A stretch of 64,000 nucleotides of DNA. Source: JANRKB01 sp033763695. GTDB taxonomy: Bacteria; Planctomycetota; Phycisphaerae; Phycisphaerales; UBA1924. The position numbers and the translations under genes were made by a program. How positions within the stretch are numbered: position 1 is the first letter of the stretch; each line of letters opens with the position of its first letter. Shown piece by piece: positions 1 to 8,643 of this stretch. The DNA is taken from the NCBI GenBank assembly GCA_033763695.1, contig JANRKB010000057.1, positions 62,001 to 126,000 of the forward strand, in the 5' to 3' direction. Under the pieces are notes generated by a model. The model ran no database searches. It was not told where the DNA came from and was given only the letters and a program-made list of their open reading frames with translations.

Positions 1-1
1 G

Positions 2-1435
2 CTCTTGGACTGCATGTTCAAGGGGCAGGAGATGCTGGCGACCAACGTCATCACCATCGAGGACAAGCCCTTCAAGAAGAGCATCGGGCTTGATCCCGAG
101 CGCCGCTTCTTCAGCCCGCAGGAACTTGCCATGTGCAAGGGCCTGAACGAGTTGCTCGGGCAGTTTGAACAAGACCGCTCGATGGACCCGCAGAAGCAGC
201 CCACGCGCGAGCAGCGCAAGGCGCTCGATGTCCGCGGTGCGGCCAATCGCATCGCCGATCTCGCCGGCGGCATGGCCCTTCCGATCATCCCCGCACCCGG
301 CAAGGACGGCTACAAGAAGGCCAGCGCCGGCATGGCCGATCCGGGTGCGGAAGCCGTGCAGGAAGCGTGGAAGGCTGTCGGTGCGGCCTACATCGCCGGC
401 AAGCCGCTTGACGCCGAAGTCGCCGCGCTCGAGAAGGCCATCGCCACGCTTGGAACGCCCAGCGCTCGCGATGCCAAGAGCGTGAAGCTTGAGACGTTCT
501 ACGACCGGCATGACCCGTGGCTCAAGACCGCGATCTTCTACGGCCTTGCCATCGTGCTTTTCGGCGTCGCACAACTCGGGCTGAAGAAGCCAATGACGAT
601 CCTCGCTCTTGCCGCAACCGCGATCGGCATCGGGGAACACCTCCTCGGTGTTGGACTCCGCGTCGCGATTCTTGATCGTGCGCCGGTGACCAATACATTC
701 GAGTCCTTGCTTTGGATGGGCTTGGTCGGCATCCTCATCGGGGCAATCGCCCAGGGGTTGAACAAGGGCAAGGGCTGGTATCTCTTTGCGGGCGTTGCTG
801 CGGCCATGGTCTCCGTTCTGTTTGCCGGCCTGGTGCCCATCACGGATCGGAGCAACTCGCTTCCTGCAGTCCTCCGCAGCAACTTCTGGCTCATTGTTCA
901 CGTGCTGACGATCGTCGCCAGCTACGGCGTGCTCGCCGTCGCCTCGGTCCTCGGCCACGCGTATCTCATCAAGAACGTGCTGCTCGGCAAGCGCGACGGC
1001 ACAGCGCCGTTCCGCTCGGCGGCCCTCGTCGTGCAGACGTATCGCACGATCCAGGTCGGCTTGTTCCTGCTCACGGCGGGCACGATCCTCGGCGGCGTCT
1101 GGGCCGCGGATTCGTGGGGCCGCTTCTGGGGCTGGGATCCGAAGGAGACGTGGGCGCTCATCAGCATCCTCGTCTACTTCGCCGTGCTGCACGCGCGGTA
1201 CATCAACTGGCTGCGTGACTTTGGCCTTGCTGCGTCCGCCGTGCTCGGCCTCGTCGTCATCGTCTGGACGTTCTACGGCGTCAACTACGTGATGGCCACG
1301 GGTCTACACAGCTACGGCTTCGGCTCGGGCGGCGAAGTGTGGGTTGCGTCGTGGGCCGCCGCCGAACTACTCTTCATCATCGTGTGCTGGCTCCGCTATC
1401 GCGGCCAGGCGGCGATGAAGACCGCCGCGGCATAA
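2..1435 (+). CDS. ccsA: Cytochrome c maturation protein, CcsA/ResC type (5' end outside window)
   Basis: System II cytochrome c maturation protein that handles haem for attachment to periplasmic CxxCH apocytochromes. The reading frame is open to the left edge, so the gene is partial; a TTG at 5 is not a credible start. The visible N-terminal 165 residues are hydrophilic and may be the end of a ResB-like or linker region. From about residue 175 there are repeated membrane segments. The tryptophan-rich haem-binding signature WGRFWGWDPKETWAL lies near residue 370, and histidines suited to be haem ligands lie before it (FWLIVHVLT) and after it (ATGLHSYGFG). A strong hairpin follows the stop. The multihaem operon immediately downstream is an obvious client. 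Assignment is firm; whether it is a ResB-CcsA fusion cannot be seen. Confidence 0.9.
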   Translation, partial: LLDCMFKGQEMLATNVITIEDKPFKKSIGLDPERRFFSPQELAMCKGLNELLGQFEQDRSMDPQKQPTREQRKALDVRGAANRIADLAGGMALPIIPAPGKDGYKKASAGMADPGAEAVQEAWKAVGAAYIAGKPLDAEVAALEKAIATLGTPSARDAKSVKLETFYDRHDPWLKTAIFYGLAIVLFGVAQLGLKKPMTILALAATAIGIGEHLLGVGLRVAILDRAPVTNTFESLLWMGLVGILIGAIAQGLNKGKGWYLFAGVAAAMVSVLFAGLVPITDRSNSLPAVLRSNFWLIVHVLTIVASYGVLAVASVLGHAYLIKNVLLGKRDGTAPFRSAALVVQTYRTIQVGLFLLTAGTILGGVWAADSWGRFWGWDPKETWALISILVYFAVLHARYINWLRDFGLAASAVLGLVVIVWTFYGVNYVMATGLHSYGFGSGGEVWVASWAAAELLFIIVCWLRYRGQAAMKTAAA

Positions 1436-1468
1436 CCGCTCGCTGTTGGACCAACTGAGTCGTGCGAC

Positions 1469-1505
1469 CAACGACCGGCGCGAAGATGCGCCGGTCGTTG
1501 TCTTT
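1469..1505 (+). terminator. Rho-independent-like terminator after ccsA
   Basis: A perfect 13-bp inverted repeat (CAACGACCGGCGC at 1469-1481, its complement at 1488-1500) with a six-base loop is followed by TCTTT. It lies 34 bases after the ccsA stop. The remaining roughly 200 bases up to the convergent gene at 1708 show no other feature. Confidence 0.75.
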
Positions 1506-1707
1506 GGTGTCGCGAAGCTCCGCGCTGGAAGGCCTTGCGCTTACTCCCCGAGCACAAAGGCCCGCCCGAAGGCGCAGGCCACCTCGAAGCGGACGGCTCT
1601 TCGCAGTTGACGCGTGGAAGCGCAGCGCGAGAGCAAGCGAGGAGCAGCAGCATCAGACGGGCCGCCTGACGACGCCGCACGGATGCACGCGTCGTACCGT
1701 CACTTGA

Positions 1708-2145
1708 CTACTTGAGGGCGTCCGACAGCTTGCAGAGCGCGTCGTAGTACGCGTCCTTCTCGATGCCCAAGAGCGTGGCGCCGAAGGCCTCGCAATCCTC
1801 AGGCTCGGCGATATCGCCGTAGTTGATCGGCGCGATGTGGTACGCGATCGCCATCACGACCAGGTCAGGTCGGCCCTCAATCGCCGGATGGACAACCAGT
1901 GCGTAGCCGTGCTTGGGGTGCTCTCCCAGCGGCTCGGCGTGAGCGAACTCGCCTGGAATGAGTCCGTCGGCGTCGAACCGCAGGAGCGTGGGATAGCGCA
2001 CGATCGCGCGATCTTCGAGCAGGCGACGCATCGCGTCGACGTCGATCACCGGGCCGTACTTCTCACGCGCTGCCATCGCCCGCTCGATCACGTGATCGCG
2101 GAGCGCTCGGCGGCCGTCACCCTCGGTCGGCGTGTGATCCATCAT
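1708..2145 (-). CDS. Conserved-looking protein of unknown function, 145 aa
   Basis: Soluble protein without signal peptide or membrane segment and with no recognised family. Its composition is normal for a real protein, it is acidic, and it has a compact predicted order: a charged N-terminal helix (residues 12-50), a central beta-rich part with GYALVVHPAIEG, and a C-terminal helical part. Two ATG codons are adjacent at the start (2145 and 2142); GAAGG sits directly before the first, so initiation at the second gives the better spacing. It lies 27 bases upstream of nothing on its own strand except the end of the cytochrome operon, whose last stop is at 2173, so it could be the last member of that transcript. 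Function unknown. Confidence 0.65.
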   Translation of the reverse strand: MMDHTPTEGDGRRALRDHVIERAMAAREKYGPVIDVDAMRRLLEDRAIVRYPTLLRFDADGLIPGEFAHAEPLGEHPKHGYALVVHPAIEGRPDLVVMAIAYHIAPINYGDIAEPEDCEAFGATLLGIEKDAYYDALCKLSDALK

Positions 2146-2172
2146 CCTTCACGCGCCGCCGGGGGGCGACGC

Positions 2173-3720
2173 TCACTCCTTCATGCCGGCCGGCTTTTCG
2201 GCAGGCATGTCCTTGGGCGCTTCCGGCTTGGCTTCGGGCTTGGGCTCGGGCTTCACATCGGGCACTGCCGCGGGCGCGGACGGAGCCGCCTGGTACCGCT
2301 TCTTGAAGTCATCCACGCTCTGCTTGCGCTGCTCCGCCTCGTCGGCATCCATCTTCCCAAGATACCACTTGTGGTCGTCGGAGTTCAGAACGCTCTCAAG
2401 CTTGGCCTTCAGGTCCGCCGCCGCCTTCGCCTTCTTGGGGTCGCTGCTGGCGATGTTGGCGTCGATCAGGTGGCGGAGCTGCGGCACCATGTCGCTATAG
2501 AAGTGCTTGGCGACCTCGTAGGTGCCGTGCCAGTGGGCATAGTCCGGCGCCATCATCGACACGCCGTGGCGTGCGCGCCGGCCTTCGTGATGCCAGATCT
2601 CGTACCACGTGAAGTCGAGTTCATTGGTGAACTGCACGGGGTTGAGCAGCGGCTTGGCGAGCGTGTAAAGCTCCTTGCCGGGTGTGCCGAACTTGGTGTT
2701 GTACAGATCGATGAACGCGTCGTACTGCGTATAGAAGTTGCCGATCAACTGCGCATCGTGGCAGTTGATGCACACGTCGGTCATGTTCTTCCGCCGCGTC
2801 TGCCAGGGGATGTTCGCGCTGGGCAGGCCGAGCTTGGCGTCGGACACTTCAGGACGGATCGACACTTCGGGGCGATTGTTCCAGCTGATGCGCAGACCCA
2901 CATCGTGCGTGACGCCCTGCTTGCGTGTCGCGGACATGTGGCACGTCGCGCACGTCGGGGCGTTGTGGTAATCCTCGCCAACAACCCACTTGGGGTTGTC
3001 GAGATTCATCTTGCCGACGTTCGCGAAGAAGTTCGAGCCGTGCTTGGACTCTTCGTAGATCTCTTTCTGCGGGTGATCGGGGCCGAGGTGGCACTTGCCG
3101 CAGGTGTCGGGGTGACGGGCCTGCGCGGTGCTGAACGCGTGCGTGGTGTGGCAGGAGTTGCACGTACCTTCGGAACCGTCGGGGTTCAGGCGTCCGATGC
3201 CGCTGTTGGGCCAGGTCGTCGCGTCGAGCTTGCCGTCGGGCAGCACTTTCACTTCAGAGCCGTGGCACGCCCAGCACCCGCTCACGGCAGCCGCCGACCG
3301 GCCCTCCGGCGCGCCCGGCGTCTTGAAGCCGTGGTTGCCTTCGACCACTTCGGCGAGTGTGTTGTCGAGCGAGCCGAGGATGCGGCCGGCCTTGGCGTGA
3401 TGCGAGTTGGTGAACTCGTCGAACTCCTTGCTGTGGCAGCGTGCGCAGTCCTTGGGCGTCACGAGGATCGCGATCGTCTGGCCGTAGTGCGTGTAGGCGT
3501 CGGGGTCGTCCTTGTTGGCGCTGTGGCACTCAAAGCACGCGACATTGGCGCGGAAGTGCTTGCTGCTGCCCCACTGCTCATAGAGCGCGGGACTGTGCTC
3601 CTTGTGGCACTGGACGCACTGCTTGCTCTGCTCCGAGAGTTCGCGCGGGCCGAAGGCTTGGGCCGACGCCGCCGCCACTGGCAAGCCCGCGACAAGCACC
3701 GCACAGAGTTGGATTCGCAT
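2173..3720 (-). CDS. Octahaem cytochrome c, hydroxylamine-oxidoreductase-like family
   Basis: Periplasmic multihaem protein of 515 residues. An N-terminal signal peptide (about 22 residues, ending A-S-A-Q-A) is followed by eight CxxCH haem sites between residues about 35 and 320: CVQCH, CFECH, CARCH, CWACH, CNSCH, CGKCH, CATCH, CINCH. Eight haems followed by a long helical C-terminal part without haems is the plan of the octahaem family that includes hydroxylamine oxidoreductase and its reductive relatives. Near residue 394 the segment DYAHWHG may correspond to the region carrying the haem-cross-linking tyrosine of HAO; this needs an alignment. The C-terminus is a low-complexity P/E/K/A tail. 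I chose the ATG at 3720, which has AGGAG upstream and starts the signal peptide, over one 16 codons earlier. It is the last gene of a five-gene operon. The substrate (hydroxylamine, nitrite, sulfur oxyanion) is not determined by sequence alone. Confidence 0.85.
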   Translation of the reverse strand: MRIQLCAVLVAGLPVAAASAQAFGPRELSEQSKQCVQCHKEHSPALYEQWGSSKHFRANVACFECHSANKDDPDAYTHYGQTIAILVTPKDCARCHSKEFDEFTNSHHAKAGRILGSLDNTLAEVVEGNHGFKTPGAPEGRSAAAVSGCWACHGSEVKVLPDGKLDATTWPNSGIGRLNPDGSEGTCNSCHTTHAFSTAQARHPDTCGKCHLGPDHPQKEIYEESKHGSNFFANVGKMNLDNPKWVVGEDYHNAPTCATCHMSATRKQGVTHDVGLRISWNNRPEVSIRPEVSDAKLGLPSANIPWQTRRKNMTDVCINCHDAQLIGNFYTQYDAFIDLYNTKFGTPGKELYTLAKPLLNPVQFTNELDFTWYEIWHHEGRRARHGVSMMAPDYAHWHGTYEVAKHFYSDMVPQLRHLIDANIASSDPKKAKAAADLKAKLESVLNSDDHKWYLGKMDADEAEQRKQSVDDFKKRYQAAPSAPAAVPDVKPEPKPEAKPEAPKDMPAEKPAGMKE

Positions 3721-3767
3721 CAGAAGGAACTCCTGCACAAGTCTGTCTGCATCACGCGCTCTCGGCA

Positions 3768-5045
3768 TCAGGCCGTGCGCGTTGTTGGTTCGCTCGCCTC
3801 AGGCACGCGCGGCGTCGCGGCATCAGGTGCGACATACGGCGTATCGAACGCCAGCCGCCCCGACAGCACCGGCACCGTCACACGCACAAGGATCGTGAAG
3901 ATCAGCAGCCCGAACGCGCCGATCCCCGCGCACACCAGCCACTCATTCAGCGTCGGGCGATACTCCACGATCTCGCCCAAGGGCGTCGGCACGAACGCCG
4001 GAATCACCAGCCCCATGCCCTTCTCGATCCACACGCCGACGATGATCATCGCGCACGCGATGTTGAGGAATCGCGTATTCCTCGTCAGCGGCGTAAACAG
4101 AATCACCAGCGCCGTCACATTCAGCGTGATCGACGTCCAGATCCACGGCACCAGTGCGTTCTTGCCGTCAAGCCCGAAGAACAGATATCGCGCGCTGGCG
4201 ACGTGGGCCGAGTCGGTGTAGAACTCCGTGAACGCCTCGGACGCGAGCAGGAACATGCTGGCGCACATGGCGACGCGTGCGGTGTTGCGCAGCGTCAGAT
4301 ACGCCTTCTCGTTCACGCGATAGTCGGTGAATGCCGCGATGACCTGCAGGATGATGATGAGAATCGAAGGCCCCGCCGCGAAGGCCGCCGCGACCAAGCG
4401 CGGCGCGATCACGGCCGAGTTCCAGAACGGCCTGCCGCCCAGCCCGCAGTAGAGGAACGCCTCGACGAGCTGCGTGCCAAAGGCCCACGCGATGGCGACA
4501 AACACGAACGGGATGTAAAACAGCTTGCTCGGCTCGCGCCGGTTGTAGGCGCAGTAGATCAGATAGCCGCAGATGTGCAGATTGAGGACGAGGTAGCCGT
4601 TCAGGCTGATCACGTCCCATGTGAGCATCGAGATCGGGAAGTTGAAGCGCAGCATCATGTGGTGGAAGCGATCCGGGCGGCCCAGGTCAACCACCACGAA
4701 CAGCAGTGCCATGATGATCGCCGCCACCGCGAAGAGATGCGCGAAGATGACCAGGTGTGCGAGCTCACGATTGCGATAGACGTAGACAGGGATCACCATC
4801 GTCGCCGCGGCCGCCGCCACACCGACCAGGAACGCAAAGTTGGCAATGTAGAGGCCCCACGACACCTGATCGGTCATGCCGGTGACGCCCATGCCCTGCA
4901 CGAACTGCTTGCAATAGGCGTTGAGCCCCAGCAGCGCGACGATCGAGAGGCCGAGCATCCAGAGGTAGTACGGCGCGGGGCCGACGAAACTCAGGCGGAA
5001 GCAGCGAATGAGGAAGGTGATGTAGCCGCGGGCGATGGCGATCAT
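3768..5045 (-). CDS. nrfD: NrfD/PsrC-like quinone-reactive membrane protein
   Basis: Integral membrane protein of 425 residues with roughly nine to ten hydrophobic segments spread over the whole length, typical of NrfD/PsrC/DsrP/HmeB proteins that exchange electrons between the quinone pool and a partner Fe-S protein. Typical features are the early F-G-P-A-P-Y-Y-L-W-M-L-G segment, the W-G-L-Y-I-A-N-F-A-F-L-V-G segment and the conserved DLGRPDRFHHM motif after the fourth membrane segment. Its ATG overlaps the stop of the Fe-S gene by four bases, so the two are translationally coupled, as expected for an NrfC-NrfD pair. The symbol is for the family, not for proven nitrite reduction. Confidence 0.85.
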   Translation of the reverse strand: MIAIARGYITFLIRCFRLSFVGPAPYYLWMLGLSIVALLGLNAYCKQFVQGMGVTGMTDQVSWGLYIANFAFLVGVAAAAATMVIPVYVYRNRELAHLVIFAHLFAVAAIIMALLFVVVDLGRPDRFHHMMLRFNFPISMLTWDVISLNGYLVLNLHICGYLIYCAYNRREPSKLFYIPFVFVAIAWAFGTQLVEAFLYCGLGGRPFWNSAVIAPRLVAAAFAAGPSILIIILQVIAAFTDYRVNEKAYLTLRNTARVAMCASMFLLASEAFTEFYTDSAHVASARYLFFGLDGKNALVPWIWTSITLNVTALVILFTPLTRNTRFLNIACAMIIVGVWIEKGMGLVIPAFVPTPLGEIVEYRPTLNEWLVCAGIGAFGLLIFTILVRVTVPVLSGRLAFDTPYVAPDAATPRVPEASEPTTRTA

Positions 5046-6112
5046 GCGACACCTCCGCCACGGCTCGCGCCGAACATCCCGTCGGCCCCGCCCTCATACC
5101 CGAGCGAGAGCGCGATCTGCTTCGCCTCCGGGTCGATCGAGTTGGGGTAGCGCTCATCGAAGTAGTAGAAGAAACGCGGCAGCGTGCCGACTTCTTCCTT
5201 GAGCACGAACACGCGTTTGTGCTTGAGAATCTGCGACACTTCACTCTCGGGGTCGAGCACATTGCCGAACTTGCGTGCCCCTGTCGGGCACGCCTCCAGA
5301 CACGCCGGCAAGCGGCCTTCGCGCGTGCGATGCAGACAGAAGTGGCACTTCTCCACCACGCCCTTGGGACGCGGCCTGTTCGAGAGGTACGACATGTCGG
5401 GGTTCACGCGATCGGCGGGAACCTCCGGTTTGGTGAAGTTGAACCGGCGCGCCCAGTACGGACATGCCGCTTCGCAGTAGCGACACCCGATGCACCAGTC
5501 GTAGTCGATGACCGTGATGCCGTCGGCGTCCTGCCACGTCGCCTCAACCGGACACACCTTCACGCATGGCGGATTGGCGCACTGATGGCACTGCACCGGC
5601 ATGTAGAAGTGGCTCGCATCCGGCACCGTTGGCCGGTCGTAGTGGTGGTCGCCCTTCTCCATGTCCATGGTGCCACGCGGCATCTCCAGCACGCGGATGT
5701 ACTGAATCTCCGGCGAGCGACTCTGGTTGTTCTCGTTCACGCACGCGTGCACGCAGCGGCGGCAGCCGATGCAGCGACTGAGGTTGAGCGCGTAGACGAA
5801 CTCAACGCCCGCCTTGGCACGCACATCGCGGATCTCCGGTCGCACGCGATAACGCAGCTCCACTTCGCGCCGGATGCGATCCAGCGCGATCTCCATATCG
5901 CGCGGCGTCATCTCCTTGTAGTGCTTCTGGATAAACTGTTCGAGCGAGAACTCCTCCGAGGGGTTCAGGTCCTTGAGCGGGCTGAGCGCCGCGGCGATCG
6001 CGGTCATGCCGCCAACCACGGCCGTGCTCGTGCGCAGGAAACTGCGGCGCGTCATCTCCGGCGCGTCCGAGCCGCCCCCCGCCGACTTGCCCTCCCAGAT
6101 GCGAAGGCTCAT
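5042..6112 (-). CDS. nrfC: Tat-exported four-cluster ferredoxin-like protein (NrfC/DsrO type)
   Basis: Periplasmic electron-transfer subunit of 356 residues. The twin-arginine motif TRRSFLR at residues 21-27 followed by a hydrophobic A/G-rich stretch marks Tat export, as expected for a protein folded around Fe-S clusters. Four cysteine groups follow: CIGCRRCVHAC (about residue 117), CHQCANPPCVKVCP, CIGCRYCEAACP and CHFCLHRTREGRLPAC with CPTG, the pattern that binds four [4Fe-4S] clusters in NrfC/DsrO/HmeA-like proteins. It overlaps both neighbours by four bases (ATGA). It would pass electrons between the NrfD-like protein and the multihaem cytochromes. Confidence 0.88.
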   Translation of the reverse strand: MSLRIWEGKSAGGGSDAPEMTRRSFLRTSTAVVGGMTAIAAALSPLKDLNPSEEFSLEQFIQKHYKEMTPRDMEIALDRIRREVELRYRVRPEIRDVRAKAGVEFVYALNLSRCIGCRRCVHACVNENNQSRSPEIQYIRVLEMPRGTMDMEKGDHHYDRPTVPDASHFYMPVQCHQCANPPCVKVCPVEATWQDADGITVIDYDWCIGCRYCEAACPYWARRFNFTKPEVPADRVNPDMSYLSNRPRPKGVVEKCHFCLHRTREGRLPACLEACPTGARKFGNVLDPESEVSQILKHKRVFVLKEEVGTLPRFFYYFDERYPNSIDPEAKQIALSLGYEGGADGMFGASRGGGVA

Positions 6113-6807
6113 GACGGGTTCTCCTTCTTGGGTTCTTCCTTCGATGGCTCATCGTGCGAAGGCATCGACCAGCGCCGCAGCGGCGCGTGCTGCTTGGACG
6201 GCTCTTCCTCGCGCCGCTGATCGCCCATCCGCAGCGTTTCCGGCCCGGGCAGCGGCTCGAGCGGCTTGTAGCGCGGCGCGTGCGGATCGTGACATTCATT
6301 GCACGCCAGACGCTGCTGCGTGCCGCTGCTGGCGTCCCAAGAACCCATCGTCTTGCCGTGCACGCCCATCTGCCAATCGCGATAGACCGTGCCGTGACAG
6401 TTGGAGCACAAGCGCGGCGTTTCGTTGAAGTCGATGAGCGTGCCGTCGTGCAGCACGAGCTTGTCGCGATCCGCGCCGTAGTGGCAGTTGAGGCAGCGTT
6501 TGTTGATGCCGTGCGCCAGCACAATGTCCTTGTGCTGGATCAGCGTGCGATTTTCTTCGGGGGGCGTGCCGAAGAGACGATGACACTCGCTGCACGGACG
6601 CACCGCGCCGTTCACCTTCGCTTCGTTCGCGTGCTTCAGCGGCGTGCGCCACGCTCCGGGCCGGATGCTCTCACGCGGGACATCCGACGCCGGCCTGAGC
6701 GGGATCGGCGCGCTGGTCGACGACGTCGCAAGCCACGCCGCGACGCCGAGGAAGACAGGCCCGACCAGCCAGATCGCCATCGCTCGGCCCTTGGAGTCGA
6801 GCGTCAT
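6109..6807 (-). CDS. Membrane-anchored tetrahaem cytochrome c
   Basis: Protein of 232 residues with one N-terminal hydrophobic helix (about residues 10-27) that acts as signal or anchor, then four CxxCH sites: CSECH (72), CLNCH (105), CSNCH (134) and CNECHDPHAP (169). The last has the D-P-H sequence seen in the neighbouring large cytochrome and in doubled-CXXCH families. The C-terminal 50 residues are charged and proline-rich without haem sites. Its start overlaps the stop of the upstream 15-haem gene by four bases, and its stop overlaps the Fe-S gene start. It may link the Fe-S protein to the soluble multihaem cytochromes. No exact family was recognised. Confidence 0.82.
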   Translation of the reverse strand: MTLDSKGRAMAIWLVGPVFLGVAAWLATSSTSAPIPLRPASDVPRESIRPGAWRTPLKHANEAKVNGAVRPCSECHRLFGTPPEENRTLIQHKDIVLAHGINKRCLNCHYGADRDKLVLHDGTLIDFNETPRLCSNCHGTVYRDWQMGVHGKTMGSWDASSGTQQRLACNECHDPHAPRYKPLEPLPGPETLRMGDQRREEEPSKQHAPLRRWSMPSHDEPSKEEPKKENPS

Positions 6808-8318
6808 GGCGTTTGCTCCTTCTTTTGCAGGCTCGTCGCGTTGCCGCCGGCGCTCGCAGGCTCACTGCGTGCGGGCGTACTCGCCGTGGGCGGGATCGCC
6901 TTCTCAGCGGGCGACGGAGCGGTCTGCGGCCCGACGTGGCTGTAGCGGTCGTATTTCTTCGGTGCGTGGCAGCCCGGCGCACAACTGCCGCCCTGCTCGC
7001 CCTTCTCGAAGTTGATCTCCAGCATCCAGCTCGACGTTCCGAACGGCACCGACTCGCGGATGTGCGCGTCACGCTTCGACGCGTGCACTTCGTGACAGGC
7101 GCGGCAGGTGCGTCCCTTCTCCTGATTCACATGCAACGCATGGAGATTGCGGCTGCCGTCGCGGAACTGCGTGACCCCCGTGCCATTGCTCTTGGTGACG
7201 AGCGAAGCCTCGTGACACTTGAAGCACAGCTTGTACATCTCCATCGAGAACGGCGAGTAGAACTGGGCCGGGTACTCCTCGCCCAGAAGGTTGTGGACCT
7301 TGCCCGCGTGCGGGTCGTGACACGCCGTGCACTGGCCGTCGCGAATCGGCCCGTGCTTGGACGGATTGTCGGCAAGCAGCGTCGCCATGTTGGTCAGCGG
7401 CTTGCCGCTCGTGTTCTTCAGCGGCTTGTCATGGCACTTCAGACACACTTCAGGCTGTGTCGTCCGCTGCAGGCCAGCGAGTTTGGACGCATGCGGCTCG
7501 TGGCATGTCGAGCAGCCGCCTTCGTCTGTCACCGCGCCGTGCACAAAGCCCGCGCCCGCGGTGATCTGATTGAACTTGTCCTGGTGGCACGAGAGACAGA
7601 GCTTGGGCGCGACCTCAGTGAGTTGGAACTTGTGATTCGACGCGTGCGGGTCGTGGCAGCTCACGCAGCCCTGGTCCAGAGCCTTGTGCACGTGCGTGCC
7701 TTCGCTGGCATTCCCGACATCGCTGTGGCAGGTCTTGCACAGCGTGTTGGCGTCAGCGCTGAGCAGCTTGGGCTCGGTGGATGAGTGCGACTTGTGGCAG
7801 GTGGCGCACGCCCCCACGGCGACCGGGCCGTGGACGAACGCCTTGTTCGCAAAGTCGGGCTTGTGGCAGCGCACGCACAGATCGCGATTGGGGTCGCCCA
7901 GCAGTTGGGCCTTGTGCTCCGAGCCGTGCGGGTCGTGACACTCGGTGCAGCGACCTTCGGTCACCGGCTTATGGCCGTGCTTTTCGAGGGGCAGCTGGTG
8001 ACACTTGAGGCACAGTTGGTCCTTCGCGACCGGATACTCGAACTTGTGCGCCTTGGGGTCACCCACCAGAACGTGGCATGCCGTGCAATCCGCGCCCGCG
8101 GCATTGTGCAGCACCTTGTGCTTCACGATCGGCGCGTGACACTCGGTGGTTGTGCAGGACTGCGAGAAGTTGGTCGCAGGGGTCGAGGGCGGCGGAGCCT
8201 TGGGCGCGCCCGCCACCTGGCCCGATGCCAGACCACAAACACCTGCAAGGACCAGCGCGGCCCAGCAGCGGGAAACCCAGGCCAACGCGCGAGGTGTCGA
8301 GGGAATCTTCAGACCCAT
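6804..8318 (-). CDS. Large periplasmic multihaem cytochrome c (13 CxxCH plus CX4CH and CX3CH)
   Basis: Protein of 504 residues with a signal peptide (about residues 1-34, ending G-L-A-S-G-Q). Thirteen regular CxxCH motifs occur, several followed by D-P-H and arranged in pairs like the doubled CXXCH domain. Two irregular motifs flank them: CTTTECH near residue 55 and CAPGCH near residue 445, so up to 15 haems are possible. Single histidines spaced between the motifs (for example HGHKPV, FVHGPV, HVHKAL) could be sixth ligands. The C-terminus is low in complexity. The start is uncertain: I chose the ATG at 8318 because it opens the signal peptide; a GTG at 8396 has its purine-rich region too close. 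First gene of the electron-transfer operon. Confidence 0.83.
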   Translation of the reverse strand: MGLKIPSTPRALAWVSRCWAALVLAGVCGLASGQVAGAPKAPPPSTPATNFSQSCTTTECHAPIVKHKVLHNAAGADCTACHVLVGDPKAHKFEYPVAKDQLCLKCHQLPLEKHGHKPVTEGRCTECHDPHGSEHKAQLLGDPNRDLCVRCHKPDFANKAFVHGPVAVGACATCHKSHSSTEPKLLSADANTLCKTCHSDVGNASEGTHVHKALDQGCVSCHDPHASNHKFQLTEVAPKLCLSCHQDKFNQITAGAGFVHGAVTDEGGCSTCHEPHASKLAGLQRTTQPEVCLKCHDKPLKNTSGKPLTNMATLLADNPSKHGPIRDGQCTACHDPHAGKVHNLLGEEYPAQFYSPFSMEMYKLCFKCHEASLVTKSNGTGVTQFRDGSRNLHALHVNQEKGRTCRACHEVHASKRDAHIRESVPFGTSSWMLEINFEKGEQGGSCAPGCHAPKKYDRYSHVGPQTAPSPAEKAIPPTASTPARSEPASAGGNATSLQKKEQTP

Positions 8319-8520
8319 TTCTGAGAAGGATGCACATGCCGTGCCAAGCCTTAGACTGCCCGCAGAGCGATTCTCACGCGTAGGAACGGCGTTCACCTCC
8401 CAGTCCCCGGAATTGCGACTTGAATCGATTCTCGGTTTTGGGAGAGCTCCGAGAACAGATCACGCACGCCGCCGGGATGCCCAGATGATGAAATCTCGAC
8501 GCTTTCACATGACAACCGGA

Positions 8521-8548
8521 TAGACAACTCCGCTTGTTCGCCTATGCT
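8521..8548 (+). promoter_or_regulatory. Candidate promoter for the CoA-transferase gene
   Basis: TAGACA at 8521-8526 (five of six to the -35 consensus), a 16-base spacer, and TATGCT at 8543-8548 as -10. It lies about 90 bases before the ATG at 8644, in the 325-base stretch between two divergent genes. No clear promoter for the opposite strand was found in that stretch. Confidence 0.45.
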
Positions 8549-8643
8549 TTGGAGTGTGGCTTTTTGGCGTGTGTCGGCCCGCTGCGGTGTGATGTCGGTC
8601 GGGGCCGAGCGACCCGCTGCCGCACATTCCGGAGCGTTCAAGC

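Noticed and set aside
1837..4221. 794-codon open frame on the plus strand
   Set aside because: It runs antisense through the octahaem cytochrome and NrfD-like genes; its translation is R/H/V-rich without any domain. High G+C produces such shadow frames.
2173..8318. Reading the octahaem operon as proof of ammonia oxidation or anammox
   Set aside because: No amo, hzs or related genes are visible, and octahaem proteins have several possible substrates.
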